A stretch of DNA of 64,000 bases from Hymenobacter rubidus (GTDB lineage: Bacteria > Bacteroidota > Bacteroidia > Cytophagales > Hymenobacteraceae), in contig NZ_JAERQF010000007.1 in the NCBI RefSeq assembly GCF_016734815.1, forward strand, positions 62,001 to 126,000, read 5' to 3'. A program made the position numbers and the translations under genes. Shown piece by piece: positions 1-8,049 of this stretch. The stretch's first letter is position 1. Each line of letters opens with the position of its first letter. Below the pieces are notes generated by a model. That model did no database searches and had not been told where the DNA came from. It saw only the letters and a program-made list of their open reading frames with translations.

Positions 1-667
1 CGGGCTGGTTCAGGGTTAGCGTCGCTTCGTAGATGCCGTCGCCGTCTGGGTCTTTCAGTTCCAGTTCGGGCTTGTTGGTCAGGTTGTCGAAATCCCAGCT
101 CAGCGGGGCTGTGCCGCCGGCCACGTACACGTGCTTGAAATCCTGCTGATACAGCTTCTCGCCCTTGAACGTGGTGTAGAATCCCTGCTTCTTGAACGCC
201 GCCAGCACCGGCCGCAAATCGAGCCGGATTTTTACCGACGTATTGGGGGCCAGGTAGGTGGTGGAGGTGGCGGGTGTGGTGTCTTCGTAGCGCTGGCCAA
301 ACACGATGGGCGGCGTTTCGATTGCGCCACCGCCCGGCCGGGGCACGGCCAGCAGCAGGTGGTTGAGGCCGGGCGCCATTTCGTTGTCCTTGCCATTGAT
401 GCTGAACTTGAACTCGACGCGCGGACTCTGCTGGTCGTTGGCGGGGCTCACGTAGTTGGAAACCAACTCGGTGTTGGACAGGGCGCGGGCTTCGTACTTG
501 CCCTGCACCACTTTATCGCGGTAAAGCGAGTAGGCGTCGGATTGCCAGATGGGATTTTGCACGGCGGGGATGGGGGCAATGGTTGTCACGGCGGGCTTCG
601 GCGTCTGGCAGGCATTGAGTAGGCCCAGCGTGAGCACGAAGCTGGTAGCGAGGATGGTGGATTTCAT
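1..667 (-). CDS. Secreted lipoprotein, possible glycosidase N-terminus (partial)
   Basis: This minus-strand gene starts with ATG at 667 and runs off the left window edge, so only about 222 N-terminal residues are visible. The first 20 residues form a lipoprotein signal ending in LLNAC, so the product is probably a lipid-anchored envelope protein. The rest looks like a beta-rich secreted domain, including NGKDNEM and a DPDGDGIYEATL stretch. From memory, this resembles the N-terminal region of Bacteroidota six-hairpin/trehalase-like glycosidases, but no catalytic residues fall inside the window. A glycan-related role would suit the nearby galactose genes, although DUF294 and exonuclease genes lie between. 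The gene is well supported; the function is a guess. Confidence 0.8.
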   Translation of the reverse strand, partial: MKSTILATSFVLTLGLLNACQTPKPAVTTIAPIPAVQNPIWQSDAYSLYRDKVVQGKYEARALSNTELVSNYVSPANDQQSPRVEFKFSINGKDNEMAPGLNHLLLAVPRPGGGAIETPPIVFGQRYEDTTPATSTTYLAPNTSVKIRLDLRPVLAAFKKQGFYTTFKGEKLYQQDFKHVYVAGGTAPLSWDFDNLTNKPELELKDPDGDGIYEATLTLNQP

Positions 668-784
668 AGGCAAGGTGCGGTGGGAATAGCGAGGAGTGCA
701 AACTTACGGGGGTTCGAGTTCAGCCGGTTGAAGTAACGGCGGATGCACGCGCCGCCACTTTCGCATCCCCTCGTATATCAAGGC

Positions 785-1207
785 ATGAAAAGCGTCCCCC
801 TTCTCGCACTGGTTCTCTGCCTGAGCGTGCTCACCGCCCAAACCCTCAAACCCGTGTCTCTGGAACAAACCCTGCGCGCCAGTCACTGGAAGAAACGGGT
901 GCTGCTTATTGCCGCCCCCACTGCAGAGCAGTCCGAATTCAGGACCCAAAAGGCGTTGCTGGCCACCGACAAAGCGGGCCTGGCTGAGCGGGACTTTCTG
1001 GTCGTAGAAGCACTCTACGACCAGCTCTCAGCGACCGACAAACAGTTTCTGGCGCAACAAATGGGCCTGAAGCAACAGTCATTCGCCGTCGTCCTCATCG
1101 GCAAAGACGGCGGCGTGAAAGAGAAAAGCAGTCGCCCCATTCCGCTCGCCGCCTTGTTCAACATCGTCGACAAGATGCCCATGCGGCGCCAGGAAATGCG
1201 CAAATAG
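785..1207 (+). CDS. DUF4174 domain protein, secreted
   Basis: A 140-residue protein starting at ATG 785; an upstream in-frame start at 743 would put 14 residues ahead of a clean signal peptide and is less likely. Residues 1-18 are a hydrophobic export signal. The segment HWKKRVLLIAAP followed by a short alpha/beta domain, ending in a GKDGGVKEKSS turn, matches the DUF4174 family, a thioredoxin-like fold of unknown function. No CxxC pair is present, so it is not a redox thioredoxin. It is divergent from the lipoprotein at 667 with about 117 bp between them, and its 3' side runs straight into a nested palindrome. Confidence 0.75.
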   Translation: MKSVPLLALVLCLSVLTAQTLKPVSLEQTLRASHWKKRVLLIAAPTAEQSEFRTQKALLATDKAGLAERDFLVVEALYDQLSATDKQFLAQQMGLKQQSFAVVLIGKDGGVKEKSSRPIPLAALFNIVDKMPMRRQEMRK

Positions 1208-1211
1208 CACC

Positions 1212-1437
1212 AGTACCGCGAAATTTCATTTCGCCTCGCGTCTGGTTTATGCTGATGCGAGGCGAAATGAAGAAGCTGTTTAGAAAGTCAAAATCGTTGT
1301 CATCCTGAGCGCAGCGAAGGACCTTATCACGTCAGAATAGGCGTTGTTCTGACGTGATAAGGTCCTTCGCTGCGCTCAGGATGACAGACGTGTAGGCAAA
1401 TCAGCCTTTCTAAACAGCTTCGAAATTTCGCGGTACT
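1212..1437. repeat. Palindromic element (class A) interrupted by a second element
   Basis: Bases 1212-1239 form the left arm of a 28-bp inverted repeat. The right arm is split into 1257-1271 and 1425-1437. If 1272-1424 is removed, the two pieces rejoin into a perfect complement of the left arm. A related uninterrupted palindrome lies at 5606-5683. The region lies between the DUF4174 gene and the DUF294 gene, whose 3' ends converge here. Confidence 0.85.
1272..1421. mobile_element. 150-bp MITE-like palindrome (class B), inserted
   Basis: The ends are the inverted repeat GAAGCTGTTTAGAAAG / CTTTCTAAACAGCTTC. Inside is a long stem carrying the GTCATCCTGAGCGCAGCGAA-type core and a 9-base loop TAGGCGTTG. 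It is flanked by a directly repeated GAA (1269-1271 and 1422-1424), which is the expected footprint of insertion into the class A palindrome. It has no coding capacity. A second copy lies at 50660-50810. Confidence 0.8.
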
Positions 1438-1444
1438 AGTGCTG

Positions 1445-3358
1445 CTATCCCAGCGACTTCGTAAACCCGACTTTAATCTTCAGCTGAAAGTCGGCAATTA
1501 CCTTGAAAATCTCTTTCAAGGTCACCTGCTCAACCTTGGTCAGCGTTTTGGGGTCGAGGTAGTTATCCGGCATCACGTTGTCGCGGATAATCTGCACGGC
1601 CTGCTTTTTGAGGCGCACGCCCATGAGGTAATAGTAGGACTGCAGCAGCTCCTGCGCCTCGCTTTCGGTGAACACGCCCAGGGTTTTGAGGATTTCCAGC
1701 CGCTCGCCGGTATTGGTGGCGAAAATGCGGTGCTTGAGGGCATACATGCGTACTAGGTCCACAATGGGCGACATGGTTTTCTTGAGGTTGAACACCTGCT
1801 GCGAGCCGTGGGCGAAGGTGCGGATGTTGCGGAAAAACGTGAGCGGCGGCTCATATTGCAGCGCGTTCACGGCCATGTAATGGAAGAAGCGGTCCACTGG
1901 CTTTTGCAGCTCCACGGCCAGAAACTCGTGCAGTTCGTCCATGATGGTGGCGTCGCCGTAGAGGTAGCGGCAGTCGAACGAGGCGGCGAACTGCATGCCC
2001 GTTTCGGGGTTCGAGTCGGTCATCCACTCCACGTAGTTGCGCTTCCAGTGCGAGAGCGAATGCGTCCACTTTGGGTTCTTGGCCATGAAGCCGCCCTCGC
2101 AGTAGCTGAAGCCGATTTCGTTGAGCTGGTCGCTCACCATTTCGGCAAATTTCAGGAAGTAGTCGCGCACCAATTCGCGCTGCTCGTTGGCCTTGTCTTC
2201 GTAAATAATGGCGTTGTCCTGGTCCGTGAGCAGGGTTTGCTCCTTGCGGCCCTCACTGCCCAGCACCATGTACACGAACTTGGCCGGCGGCGGGCCCAGC
2301 TCGGCAATGGCGCCCTCAATCAGCTTGATGGCAATGGTATCGGAGACGGTGGTGATGACCTGGTTCACGATTTCGGGCTTCACGCCGCGGTCCAGCAGCT
2401 GGTACACCATTTCGGGCACCTGCTCCCAGCGGCGCTTCAGCTCGGGCACGGCCTGGGCCTGCTTCACCGACTGAATGAAGATGAACGGCGACTGCGCCTG
2501 GTCGTCGGTCAGCAGCTTGTTGCGGCTCAGGAAGCCCACGTATTCGCCGTCTGTTTCCACCAGCAGGTAGCGCGTCTTGGTCCTGAACATCAGCAGAATG
2601 GCCTCGTACACAAACGCCCGCGAGCTGATGCTCACCACCGGCGCATCCACGATGGTGCCCACGGGCTGGCTGGCGTCGGCGCGCAGGGCCACCACTTTGT
2701 CGCGCAGCGTGATGTCGGTCACGTAGCCGATGACGTGGCCGTTTTCGTCGGCGCTGGTGATGAAGTAGCAGCTGGTGCGGGCGGCGGCCATGCGCTGCGC
2801 CACGTCAAAAATGGGCGTGTAGGCCGCGCACAGCACCACGGGGCGTAGCTCCAGCGTCTCGATGCGGCGCGAAAACAGCTGGTCCGAGGCCAGGTAGCTT
2901 TGGCCGGCGCTGGTGGCGGGCCGCACAAAGTGGGCGTACTCCTCATTCAGCATGCGCTGGCCGTAGCGCGCCGTGAAGAAGTGAAAAAAGTCGTCGTAGG
3001 CTTGGCACAAAGCCAGAAACTCGCGCCGGTGCAGGAAGTACACGCGGGTATCCTTGCGGGCCACCACCGTGCGCAGCGAGCGTTTCTTATTCAGCAGCAG
3101 CGAGATGCCACCGTAGCATTCGCCGCGCCGGGTCTGCTCAATCACGCGGCGGTTCTGCTGGCTGTCGTAGAAAAACGTTTCGTATTCGCCCTCCACAATG
3201 ATGTCGAGCCCGCGCAGCTTGGTCGCATCCTGGTAGTAGATGATGGCCTCGCGCGGATGGCGCACTTCTTCCAGGCCCTCGGCTACTTCGGCCAGCACCT
3301 CGGCGGGCAGGCGGTTGAAGGGTGTGACGGTGCGGAGAAAATCGAGTTTTTCGCTCAT
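1445..3358 (-). CDS. cNMP-binding / CBS / DUF294 nucleotidyltransferase-like protein
   Basis: A 637-residue soluble protein. Residues about 10-125 form a cyclic-nucleotide-binding-like domain, about 170-285 carry two CBS motifs (FITSADENGHVIGYVTDITL and a second ending in VGFLSRNKL), and about 300-440 hold the DUF294 nucleotidyltransferase-like core GSEGRKEQTLLTDQDNAII, with the acidic pair expected of that fold. A helical DUF294 C-terminal domain follows. The family is related to GlnD-type uridylyltransferases and is thought to sense nucleotides, but its substrate is unknown. It lies upstream of, and on the same strand as, nothing obvious; the gene before it on this strand is the DnaQ-type exonuclease at 3516-4232, a frequent partner of DUF294 proteins. 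Confidence 0.88.
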   Translation of the reverse strand: MSEKLDFLRTVTPFNRLPAEVLAEVAEGLEEVRHPREAIIYYQDATKLRGLDIIVEGEYETFFYDSQQNRRVIEQTRRGECYGGISLLLNKKRSLRTVVARKDTRVYFLHRREFLALCQAYDDFFHFFTARYGQRMLNEEYAHFVRPATSAGQSYLASDQLFSRRIETLELRPVVLCAAYTPIFDVAQRMAAARTSCYFITSADENGHVIGYVTDITLRDKVVALRADASQPVGTIVDAPVVSISSRAFVYEAILLMFRTKTRYLLVETDGEYVGFLSRNKLLTDDQAQSPFIFIQSVKQAQAVPELKRRWEQVPEMVYQLLDRGVKPEIVNQVITTVSDTIAIKLIEGAIAELGPPPAKFVYMVLGSEGRKEQTLLTDQDNAIIYEDKANEQRELVRDYFLKFAEMVSDQLNEIGFSYCEGGFMAKNPKWTHSLSHWKRNYVEWMTDSNPETGMQFAASFDCRYLYGDATIMDELHEFLAVELQKPVDRFFHYMAVNALQYEPPLTFFRNIRTFAHGSQQVFNLKKTMSPIVDLVRMYALKHRIFATNTGERLEILKTLGVFTESEAQELLQSYYYLMGVRLKKQAVQIIRDNVMPDNYLDPKTLTKVEQVTLKEIFKVIADFQLKIKVGFTKSLG

Positions 3359-3402
3359 GAGAAACGGGCAGGCAGTGGGCGAGTAAAGTTACTTGAGCTT
3401 GT

Positions 3403-3501
3403 CTGTCATGCTGAGCGCAGCGAAGGACCTTATCACCGAAGTACACAGCAAATTCAATGGCGCGAGGGTGATAAGGTCCTTCGCTGCGCTCAGCATGACA
3501 G
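3403..3501. repeat. Intergenic palindrome (GTCATGCTGAGCGCAGC type)
   Basis: Long inverted arms starting CTGTCATGCTGAGCGCAGCG and ending with the complement, with an A/T-richer loop of about 30 bases. It sits between the exonuclease and DUF294 genes, both on the minus strand, and could act as a transcript-end or processing hairpin. Confidence 0.85.
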
Positions 3502-3515
3502 CCATTACCGCCCCC

Positions 3516-4232
3516 TCACGCAATCAGCAGAAACGCCAGCAGCACCAGCAGCACCCCACCTACTACCAGCCACGGGGCCACGCCAATCTGGAGCTTGCGG
3601 GCGGCCGTCATCGGTTGCTGCAGGCCCACCGGCGGGCCCTGGCTGGCCATCGTTTCCTCTGTGATGGTGCCCTGGCGGAGCATTTCGAAAAAACAGCGGG
3701 CGGCGGCGCGAGCATCCACCAGCGCATCGTGGGCGTTTTCCAGCGTTTTGTGAAACAGCCGCTGGTAAAGGTCGCCTAGGCGCAGGAAGCCTTGGGTGGA
3801 ATGGCGCAACAGCGGGCCGGTGGCGCGCATGGTGCAGAACACCGGCAGGCCCAGCATGGGGTTGGTGAGGCCGGCGCGGTGGAAACCGACGCCCACCATG
3901 TGGAAATCGAGCTGCATGAAGTGCGCCACCACCAAGGGCTTGTAGCGAAGCAGGTCGCGGTGCAGAAGTTGCATCACGGCATGGCGCGACTCGCCGTTTT
4001 CGCGCAAAAAATCCAGCGTCAGGCCGTGTACGCTGCCCGCTTCCGGGTCCATGTCGTAGTCGTTGGGCTGGATGTAGTGGTTTTCCACCTTCACTTCCCG
4101 GCCGTCGGGCGTGCACACGACCCAGGCCAATTGGGCGATGTGCGGCCAGTTGTTGCGGCTGGAATACGGCTTGTTCCAGTCGCGTGGAATGCCCGACGTT
4201 TCGGTATCAACAAACAGCAGGTAGTCTCTCAC
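3516..4232 (-). CDS. DnaQ-like 3'-5' exonuclease with C-terminal membrane anchor
   Basis: A 238-residue protein with a GTG start at 4232; no in-frame ATG lies closer to the Exo I motif. Exo I reads FVDTETSG (residues about 7-14), the central part carries HFMQLDFHMVG, and Exo III is HDALVDARAA near residue 168, so the DEDDh catalytic set appears complete. The family removes nucleotides from 3' ends. The last 20 residues are unusual: APWLVVGGVLLVLLAFLLIA is a hydrophobic helix right at the C-terminus, which suggests a tail-anchored nuclease. It is followed on the same strand by the DUF294 protein, a pairing common in other bacteria and often near acetate-metabolism genes, none of which are visible here. 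Confidence 0.85.
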   Translation of the reverse strand: MRDYLLFVDTETSGIPRDWNKPYSSRNNWPHIAQLAWVVCTPDGREVKVENHYIQPNDYDMDPEAGSVHGLTLDFLRENGESRHAVMQLLHRDLLRYKPLVVAHFMQLDFHMVGVGFHRAGLTNPMLGLPVFCTMRATGPLLRHSTQGFLRLGDLYQRLFHKTLENAHDALVDARAAARCFFEMLRQGTITEETMASQGPPVGLQQPMTAARKLQIGVAPWLVVGGVLLVLLAFLLIA

Positions 4233-4330
4233 AGCACAAGCAGCAGGGCGAAATCAGACCACAAAAATCAGCAGGAATTAGCTGACTTCCTGTGCGTGGA
4301 TGAGGAAAATCTTGAATGATTCACTTTAGT

Positions 4331-4444
4331 AGAACGTCATGCTGAGCGCAGCCGAAGCATCTCGCTCGGCTCGTTGCACTCGTTGCAATAGCATTGATTA
4401 CTACTGCACGCGAGATGCTTCGGCTGCGCTCAGCATGACGTTCT
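4331..4444. repeat. Intergenic palindrome (GTCATGCTGAGCGCAGC type)
   Basis: Arms begin AGAACGTCATGCTGAGCGCA and end with the complement at 4444. The palindrome lies just past the 3' end of the lacI-type gene and before the exonuclease start. Confidence 0.85.
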
Positions 4445-4469
4445 GGTAATGAGCTTACCATTACTGCTC

Positions 4470-5504
4470 TCAACTCCCCGCCCGCCCGGCCCGCGACGAT
4501 TCGCGGGTCATCAGCGTGGGTTGCACCACCACTTTGCGGGGCTGGGCGGCGGGGCCTTGCTCGTGCACCATTTCCAGCAGCATTTGCATGGCCGCGCGGC
4601 CCATGGGCTCGCAGCACTGGTCCACGGAAGTCAGCCGGGGCTCGGTGAGGGAGCAGAAGCTTTCGTTGCTGAAGCCGGCCAGGGCCACATCCTGCGGAAT
4701 GCGCAGACCCCGCTCCTTGAGCACCAGCATGGCGCCTACAATGGTGAAGTCGCTGGCCGAAAACACGGCGTCGGGCGGGTTGGGCAGGGCCAGCAGCTGC
4801 TTCATGCCCACGTCGCCATCTTCCTGCCACATATCACTGAAAATCACCAGCTCATCCTCCACCGGCAGGCCGTATTCGCGCAAGGCCTCGCGGTAGCCGC
4901 CGAAGCGGTTGATGTAAATCTGGAGGTGCTGGGGGCCACCAAAGTGCGCAATGCGCCGGCAGCCCTGCTCCAGCAGGTGCTTCGTGGACTGGTAGCCGCC
5001 CTGGAAGTCGTCGAGCTCCACCGCGTTGAACGCCGGGCTGTCGACAATGCGGTCGAAAAAAACCAGCGGAATGTCGCGCTTAGTGATTTTGTCGAAATGC
5101 TTGAAATCGTGCGTCGAGCGCGACACCGATACCAGCACGCCATCGACCTGCGCGTTTATCATCGTGTCCACATTCTTCTGCTCCTGCTCGTAGTCTTCGT
5201 TCGATTGGCACAGCAACACGTTGAAACCCGCACGGTTAGCCACGGCCTCGGCCCCTTTCATCACCTGCGAAAAAAAGTGGCCATCGATGTGGGGCACAAT
5301 GACGCCGAGCGTGTTGCTGCGCCCTTTGCGCAGGGCGGCGGCCAGGTGGTTGGGTTGGTAGTTGAGCTCCTCGGCCAGTTTCCACACCCGCTGTCGGGTG
5401 CTTTCGCTGATGCGCGCATGGCCGCTCAAGGCCCGCGAAACAGTGGAAACCGCAAGGTTCAACTCCTTGGCGATGTCCGAAATGGAAGCACGTTTTTGAG
5501 TCAA
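4470..5504 (-). CDS. LacI/GalR-family transcriptional regulator
   Basis: A 344-residue repressor-type protein when read from TTG 5504. The helix-turn-helix begins at once (ISDIAKELNLAVSTVSRALSG), followed by the hinge helix NYQPNHLAAALRKG and a periplasmic-binding-protein-like effector domain (NTLGVIVPHI, FFDRIV, ASDFTIVGAM). A longer reading from GTG 5603 adds 33 residues ahead of the DNA-binding domain, which is atypical for LacI proteins, and that start lies upstream of a promoter-like TACTTTTG at 5534-5541. It is the last gene of a co-directional galK, galT, beta-galactosidase, lacI block and is the obvious candidate regulator of it. The inducer is probably galactose-related, which is inference from neighbours. 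Confidence 0.92.
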   Translation of the reverse strand: MTQKRASISDIAKELNLAVSTVSRALSGHARISESTRQRVWKLAEELNYQPNHLAAALRKGRSNTLGVIVPHIDGHFFSQVMKGAEAVANRAGFNVLLCQSNEDYEQEQKNVDTMINAQVDGVLVSVSRSTHDFKHFDKITKRDIPLVFFDRIVDSPAFNAVELDDFQGGYQSTKHLLEQGCRRIAHFGGPQHLQIYINRFGGYREALREYGLPVEDELVIFSDMWQEDGDVGMKQLLALPNPPDAVFSASDFTIVGAMLVLKERGLRIPQDVALAGFSNESFCSLTEPRLTSVDQCCEPMGRAAMQMLLEMVHEQGPAAQPRKVVVQPTLMTRESSRAGRAGS

Positions 5505-5533
5505 GATGCGGGAATGGTTGGTGGGTGAGATAC

Positions 5534-5541
5534 CAAAAGTA
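5534..5541 (-). promoter_or_regulatory. Candidate -7 box for the lacI-type gene
   Basis: On the minus strand this reads TACTTTTG, an exact match to the Bacteroidota -7 consensus TAnnTTTG, 30 bases upstream of TTG 5504. It lies downstream of the alternative GTG 5603, which argues for the shorter protein. A TTG 23 bases further upstream could serve as the -33 box, though that spacing is long. Confidence 0.5.
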
Positions 5542-5560
5542 AAGCAGAAGTTCGCTATGC

Positions 5561-5575
5561 CTAACAATTGTTTAG
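5561..5575. promoter_or_regulatory. Near-palindrome, possible LacI-type autoregulatory operator
   Basis: CTAACAATTGTTTAG is symmetric except for one inserted base. It lies directly upstream of the candidate -7 box of the lacI-type gene, where a repressor could block the -33 region. LacI-family operators are typically AAxC/GxTT-like palindromes. This is inference from position and symmetry. Confidence 0.4.
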
Positions 5576-5605
5576 CAGCGGCTGGCGCCAGCGCGTGAAG
5601 CACCA

Positions 5606-5683
5606 GGCGGAGTACCCCGAAATTCCATTTCGGCCCGCGCGGCTGACCATGCGGGCCGAAATGGAATTTCGGGGTACTCCGCC
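5606..5683. repeat. Class A palindrome, intact, 33-bp perfect arms
   Basis: Arms 5606-5638 and 5651-5683 are perfect complements around a 12-base loop. The core AGTACCCCGAAATTCCATTT resembles the interrupted palindrome at 1212-1437. It lies just past the stop of the beta-galactosidase and before the regulator gene. Confidence 0.88.
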
Positions 5684-5727
5684 TGTCAGCGCAAGAACGG
5701 ACCGTGCTTTTTACAGGCCCATTGCCC

Positions 5728-7884
5728 CTACTCCTGCCACACGGCCACGCCGCCGGGGGCCACCTCGCGGGTGCCGACCAGCAGCTTAGCCCCGGCCGGA
5801 GCGGGCACGGTTTGCTTCTCGGAGGAGAAATTGGTGGCTACCCAGAAGCCATCGCGCCAGTTCACCACGAATTGGTCGGCTAGATTTTCGACAGGCACGT
5901 TGGCGGCGGCATACACGCTGCGCAGCACGTCGCGCTCCAGGTCGCCGGCCAGGGATTCTACGCCCACGTAAGTCACGGTGCCTTTGCCCAGCTTGCGGGT
6001 GGTGGCGGCCGGCGTGCCGGTGTAGAACTGGTCGGCGTAGTTGGCCAGCGCGGTGGTGCTGGCGCTGGGCGTCAGCAGTTCGCCCCAGGAGCCCCAGCCG
6101 TAGTTCTTGCCGCTGAAATTGACTTGGCCTGTTAGCTGGCCAGGCAGCATGTCGAAGGGCCGGTCGTTGAATTTTGCGCCTATTAGGTCGAGGATGGGCG
6201 CGGCCCAGGGACCTTCCCAGAGCATGCCGCGGCGGTCTTTCTGGCCGGTGCGGGCGGTGAGGATGAGGTGGCCGCCATTCTGCACGTAGCTGGTCCAGCG
6301 GTCTACCAATGCCTTGTCGAGCAGTTGGTAGGCGGGGGCTACGAGGAAGGGGTATTTACTGAAATCTTGGTCTTCGGTAATGACGTCGACCGGGCAACCC
6401 ATCGTTTTGAGGGCTCCGTAGTAGCGGAACAAGTGCCCCATCGTGTTCCAGCGCGTGGTGGACGGATGGTTGTCGAGGTCGTAGCGGTTGTCGTAATTGT
6501 AGAGCACGGCGGTGCGGCGAGCGGCGTAGCGGGCCGGCATGGCGGCGTTGGGCTTGCGCAGCTTCCGCAGCTGGTTGATTTCCTGCATGGCCTGTGCGTA
6601 TTCGAGGCCGCCGGGCAGGGGCGTCACGCCATCGGGCCCCACGAAGCCGTAGTGGTACAGCTCGCTGCCGGCGCGGGGCTGGCGGTAACGGTACGAGCAA
6701 ATCAGCTTCGCGCCAGAGCCAAAGCTGTGCATCAACCACATGTGCACCGCGCCGGGCAGCGGCTGCGGGTTGATGTCGCCCCAGTTCACCTGCCCCGGCT
6801 GTAGCTCCATGATGCCCTCGTTGCCGTTGAGCGGGCGCATGAAATCGTGCATGAAGCCCAGCATCGAGCCATTGCCCAGCCGGTAGGCCAGCGGGCCGTT
6901 TTGGGGAAATATTTCCCCGTGCACCGGATACACAGTCCAGGTTACGAGGTCCATGTCCTGGCGCGACAGGGCGGGGTTGATGTCGCGGTGGGTGGCCATG
7001 TGGTTGGTGGTTACCCATTGGTTTTTAGCGTATTGGCGCAGCGTGGTGGCCTGGTCGCGGATGTAGTCGGCGGCCTCATCGGCAAAAAAGCGCTCGAAAT
7101 CGAGCAGGGCGTGCGGGTTGGGGTCGGCCACCAACTCGGCCTGGTTGGGAATGCGGACCTGCTCAAAATTCTGGTAGAGCTGCGACCAGAAGGTGTTGCC
7201 CCAGTCGCGGTTCAGGTTGGAGATGGTGCCGTATTTCTGCTTGAGCCAAGCCTGAAATTTGGCTTTACTGAAATCATCGTACGAAAACTGGCGGCCGTAG
7301 TGGCTTAGCTCGTTGTCAATCTGCCAGCCCACCACGGCCGGGTTCTGGCCGAAGCGCTGGGCCAGTTGGGCATTGATTTTGGCCACGTACTGCCGGAATA
7401 CCGGCGAGCTCCAGTTGCCCTGCTGGCGGGCGCCGTGCTGCTGGCGGCGGCCCTGTGCGTCCACCATCAGGATTTCGGGATGGTTTTCGGCCAGCCACAC
7501 CGGCGGGGTGGCGCTGGGCGTGCACAGCACCACTTTCAGGCCGGCTTTGCTGGCCAGGCTAACCGCCCGCTCCAGCCAATCAAGCGTGTATTTGCCTTCT
7601 GCGGGCTCGTAAAGGCCCCAGGCAAACTCGCCCATGTGCACAAATTCCAACCCCAGCTTGCGCATGTTGGCGAAGTCGCGCGCCCACTGGCTTTCCGGCC
7701 ACGCCTCGGGGTAATAATACACGCCGATGGTCATCATGTCGGCCGCCGGGAAGTAGTCGGGGGCAGTCGTGGTGGCAACGGTGGCTTTAGTAGCCTTAGG
7801 GGCTTTCTGGGCTGAGGCGGCGGGGGCGCTCAGCAGCGCGAGGCCGGTTAGCAGGGTGCCAAGCGCGCGGTAATGGTGGGGCAT
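5728..7884 (-). CDS. Secreted GH42 beta-galactosidase
   Basis: A 718-residue enzyme starting at ATG 7884 with an N-terminal signal peptide (LLTGLALLSAPAASAQ), so it is probably periplasmic. Residues about 50-400 are the GH42 barrel: GVYYYPEAWPE at the start, the acid/base glutamate in WQIDNELSHYG (E192), and the nucleophile in GIMELQPGQ (E360). A class I glutamine-amidotransferase-like trimerisation domain follows (about 465-640) and then a short beta C-domain. The length is in the usual range for GH42. It releases galactose from beta-galactosides. GalT and galactokinase are encoded immediately upstream on the same strand, so released galactose can enter the Leloir pathway. Confidence 0.92.
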   Translation of the reverse strand: MPHHYRALGTLLTGLALLSAPAASAQKAPKATKATVATTTAPDYFPAADMMTIGVYYYPEAWPESQWARDFANMRKLGLEFVHMGEFAWGLYEPAEGKYTLDWLERAVSLASKAGLKVVLCTPSATPPVWLAENHPEILMVDAQGRRQQHGARQQGNWSSPVFRQYVAKINAQLAQRFGQNPAVVGWQIDNELSHYGRQFSYDDFSKAKFQAWLKQKYGTISNLNRDWGNTFWSQLYQNFEQVRIPNQAELVADPNPHALLDFERFFADEAADYIRDQATTLRQYAKNQWVTTNHMATHRDINPALSRQDMDLVTWTVYPVHGEIFPQNGPLAYRLGNGSMLGFMHDFMRPLNGNEGIMELQPGQVNWGDINPQPLPGAVHMWLMHSFGSGAKLICSYRYRQPRAGSELYHYGFVGPDGVTPLPGGLEYAQAMQEINQLRKLRKPNAAMPARYAARRTAVLYNYDNRYDLDNHPSTTRWNTMGHLFRYYGALKTMGCPVDVITEDQDFSKYPFLVAPAYQLLDKALVDRWTSYVQNGGHLILTARTGQKDRRGMLWEGPWAAPILDLIGAKFNDRPFDMLPGQLTGQVNFSGKNYGWGSWGELLTPSASTTALANYADQFYTGTPAATTRKLGKGTVTYVGVESLAGDLERDVLRSVYAAANVPVENLADQFVVNWRDGFWVATNFSSEKQTVPAPAGAKLLVGTREVAPGGVAVWQE

Positions 7885-7913
7885 GGGGTGGGTTTTTGCA
7901 GATTCAAAAAGGC

Positions 7914-8015
7914 CGTCATGCTGAGCGCAGCCGAAGCATCTCTACCGCGAAGAGTAATTCAATCGACAGAATTTACTGCTGCGGTAGAGATGCTTCGGCT
8001 GCGCTCAGCATGACG
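7914..8015. repeat. Intergenic palindrome (GTCATGCTGAGCGCAGC type)
   Basis: Arms start CGTCATGCTGAGCGCAGCCG and end with the complement, loop about 30 bases. It separates galT from the beta-galactosidase gene, so it may set unequal expression within the galactose block. Confidence 0.85.
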
Positions 8016-8049
8016 TGCTTGGGTTGGCGCCTAGCGCCCGGCCGCGCCG

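Noticed and set aside
5504..5603. Longer start of the LacI-type regulator (GTG 5603)
   Set aside because: It adds 33 residues before the helix-turn-helix and lies upstream of an exact -7 promoter motif; LacI proteins normally begin at the DNA-binding domain.
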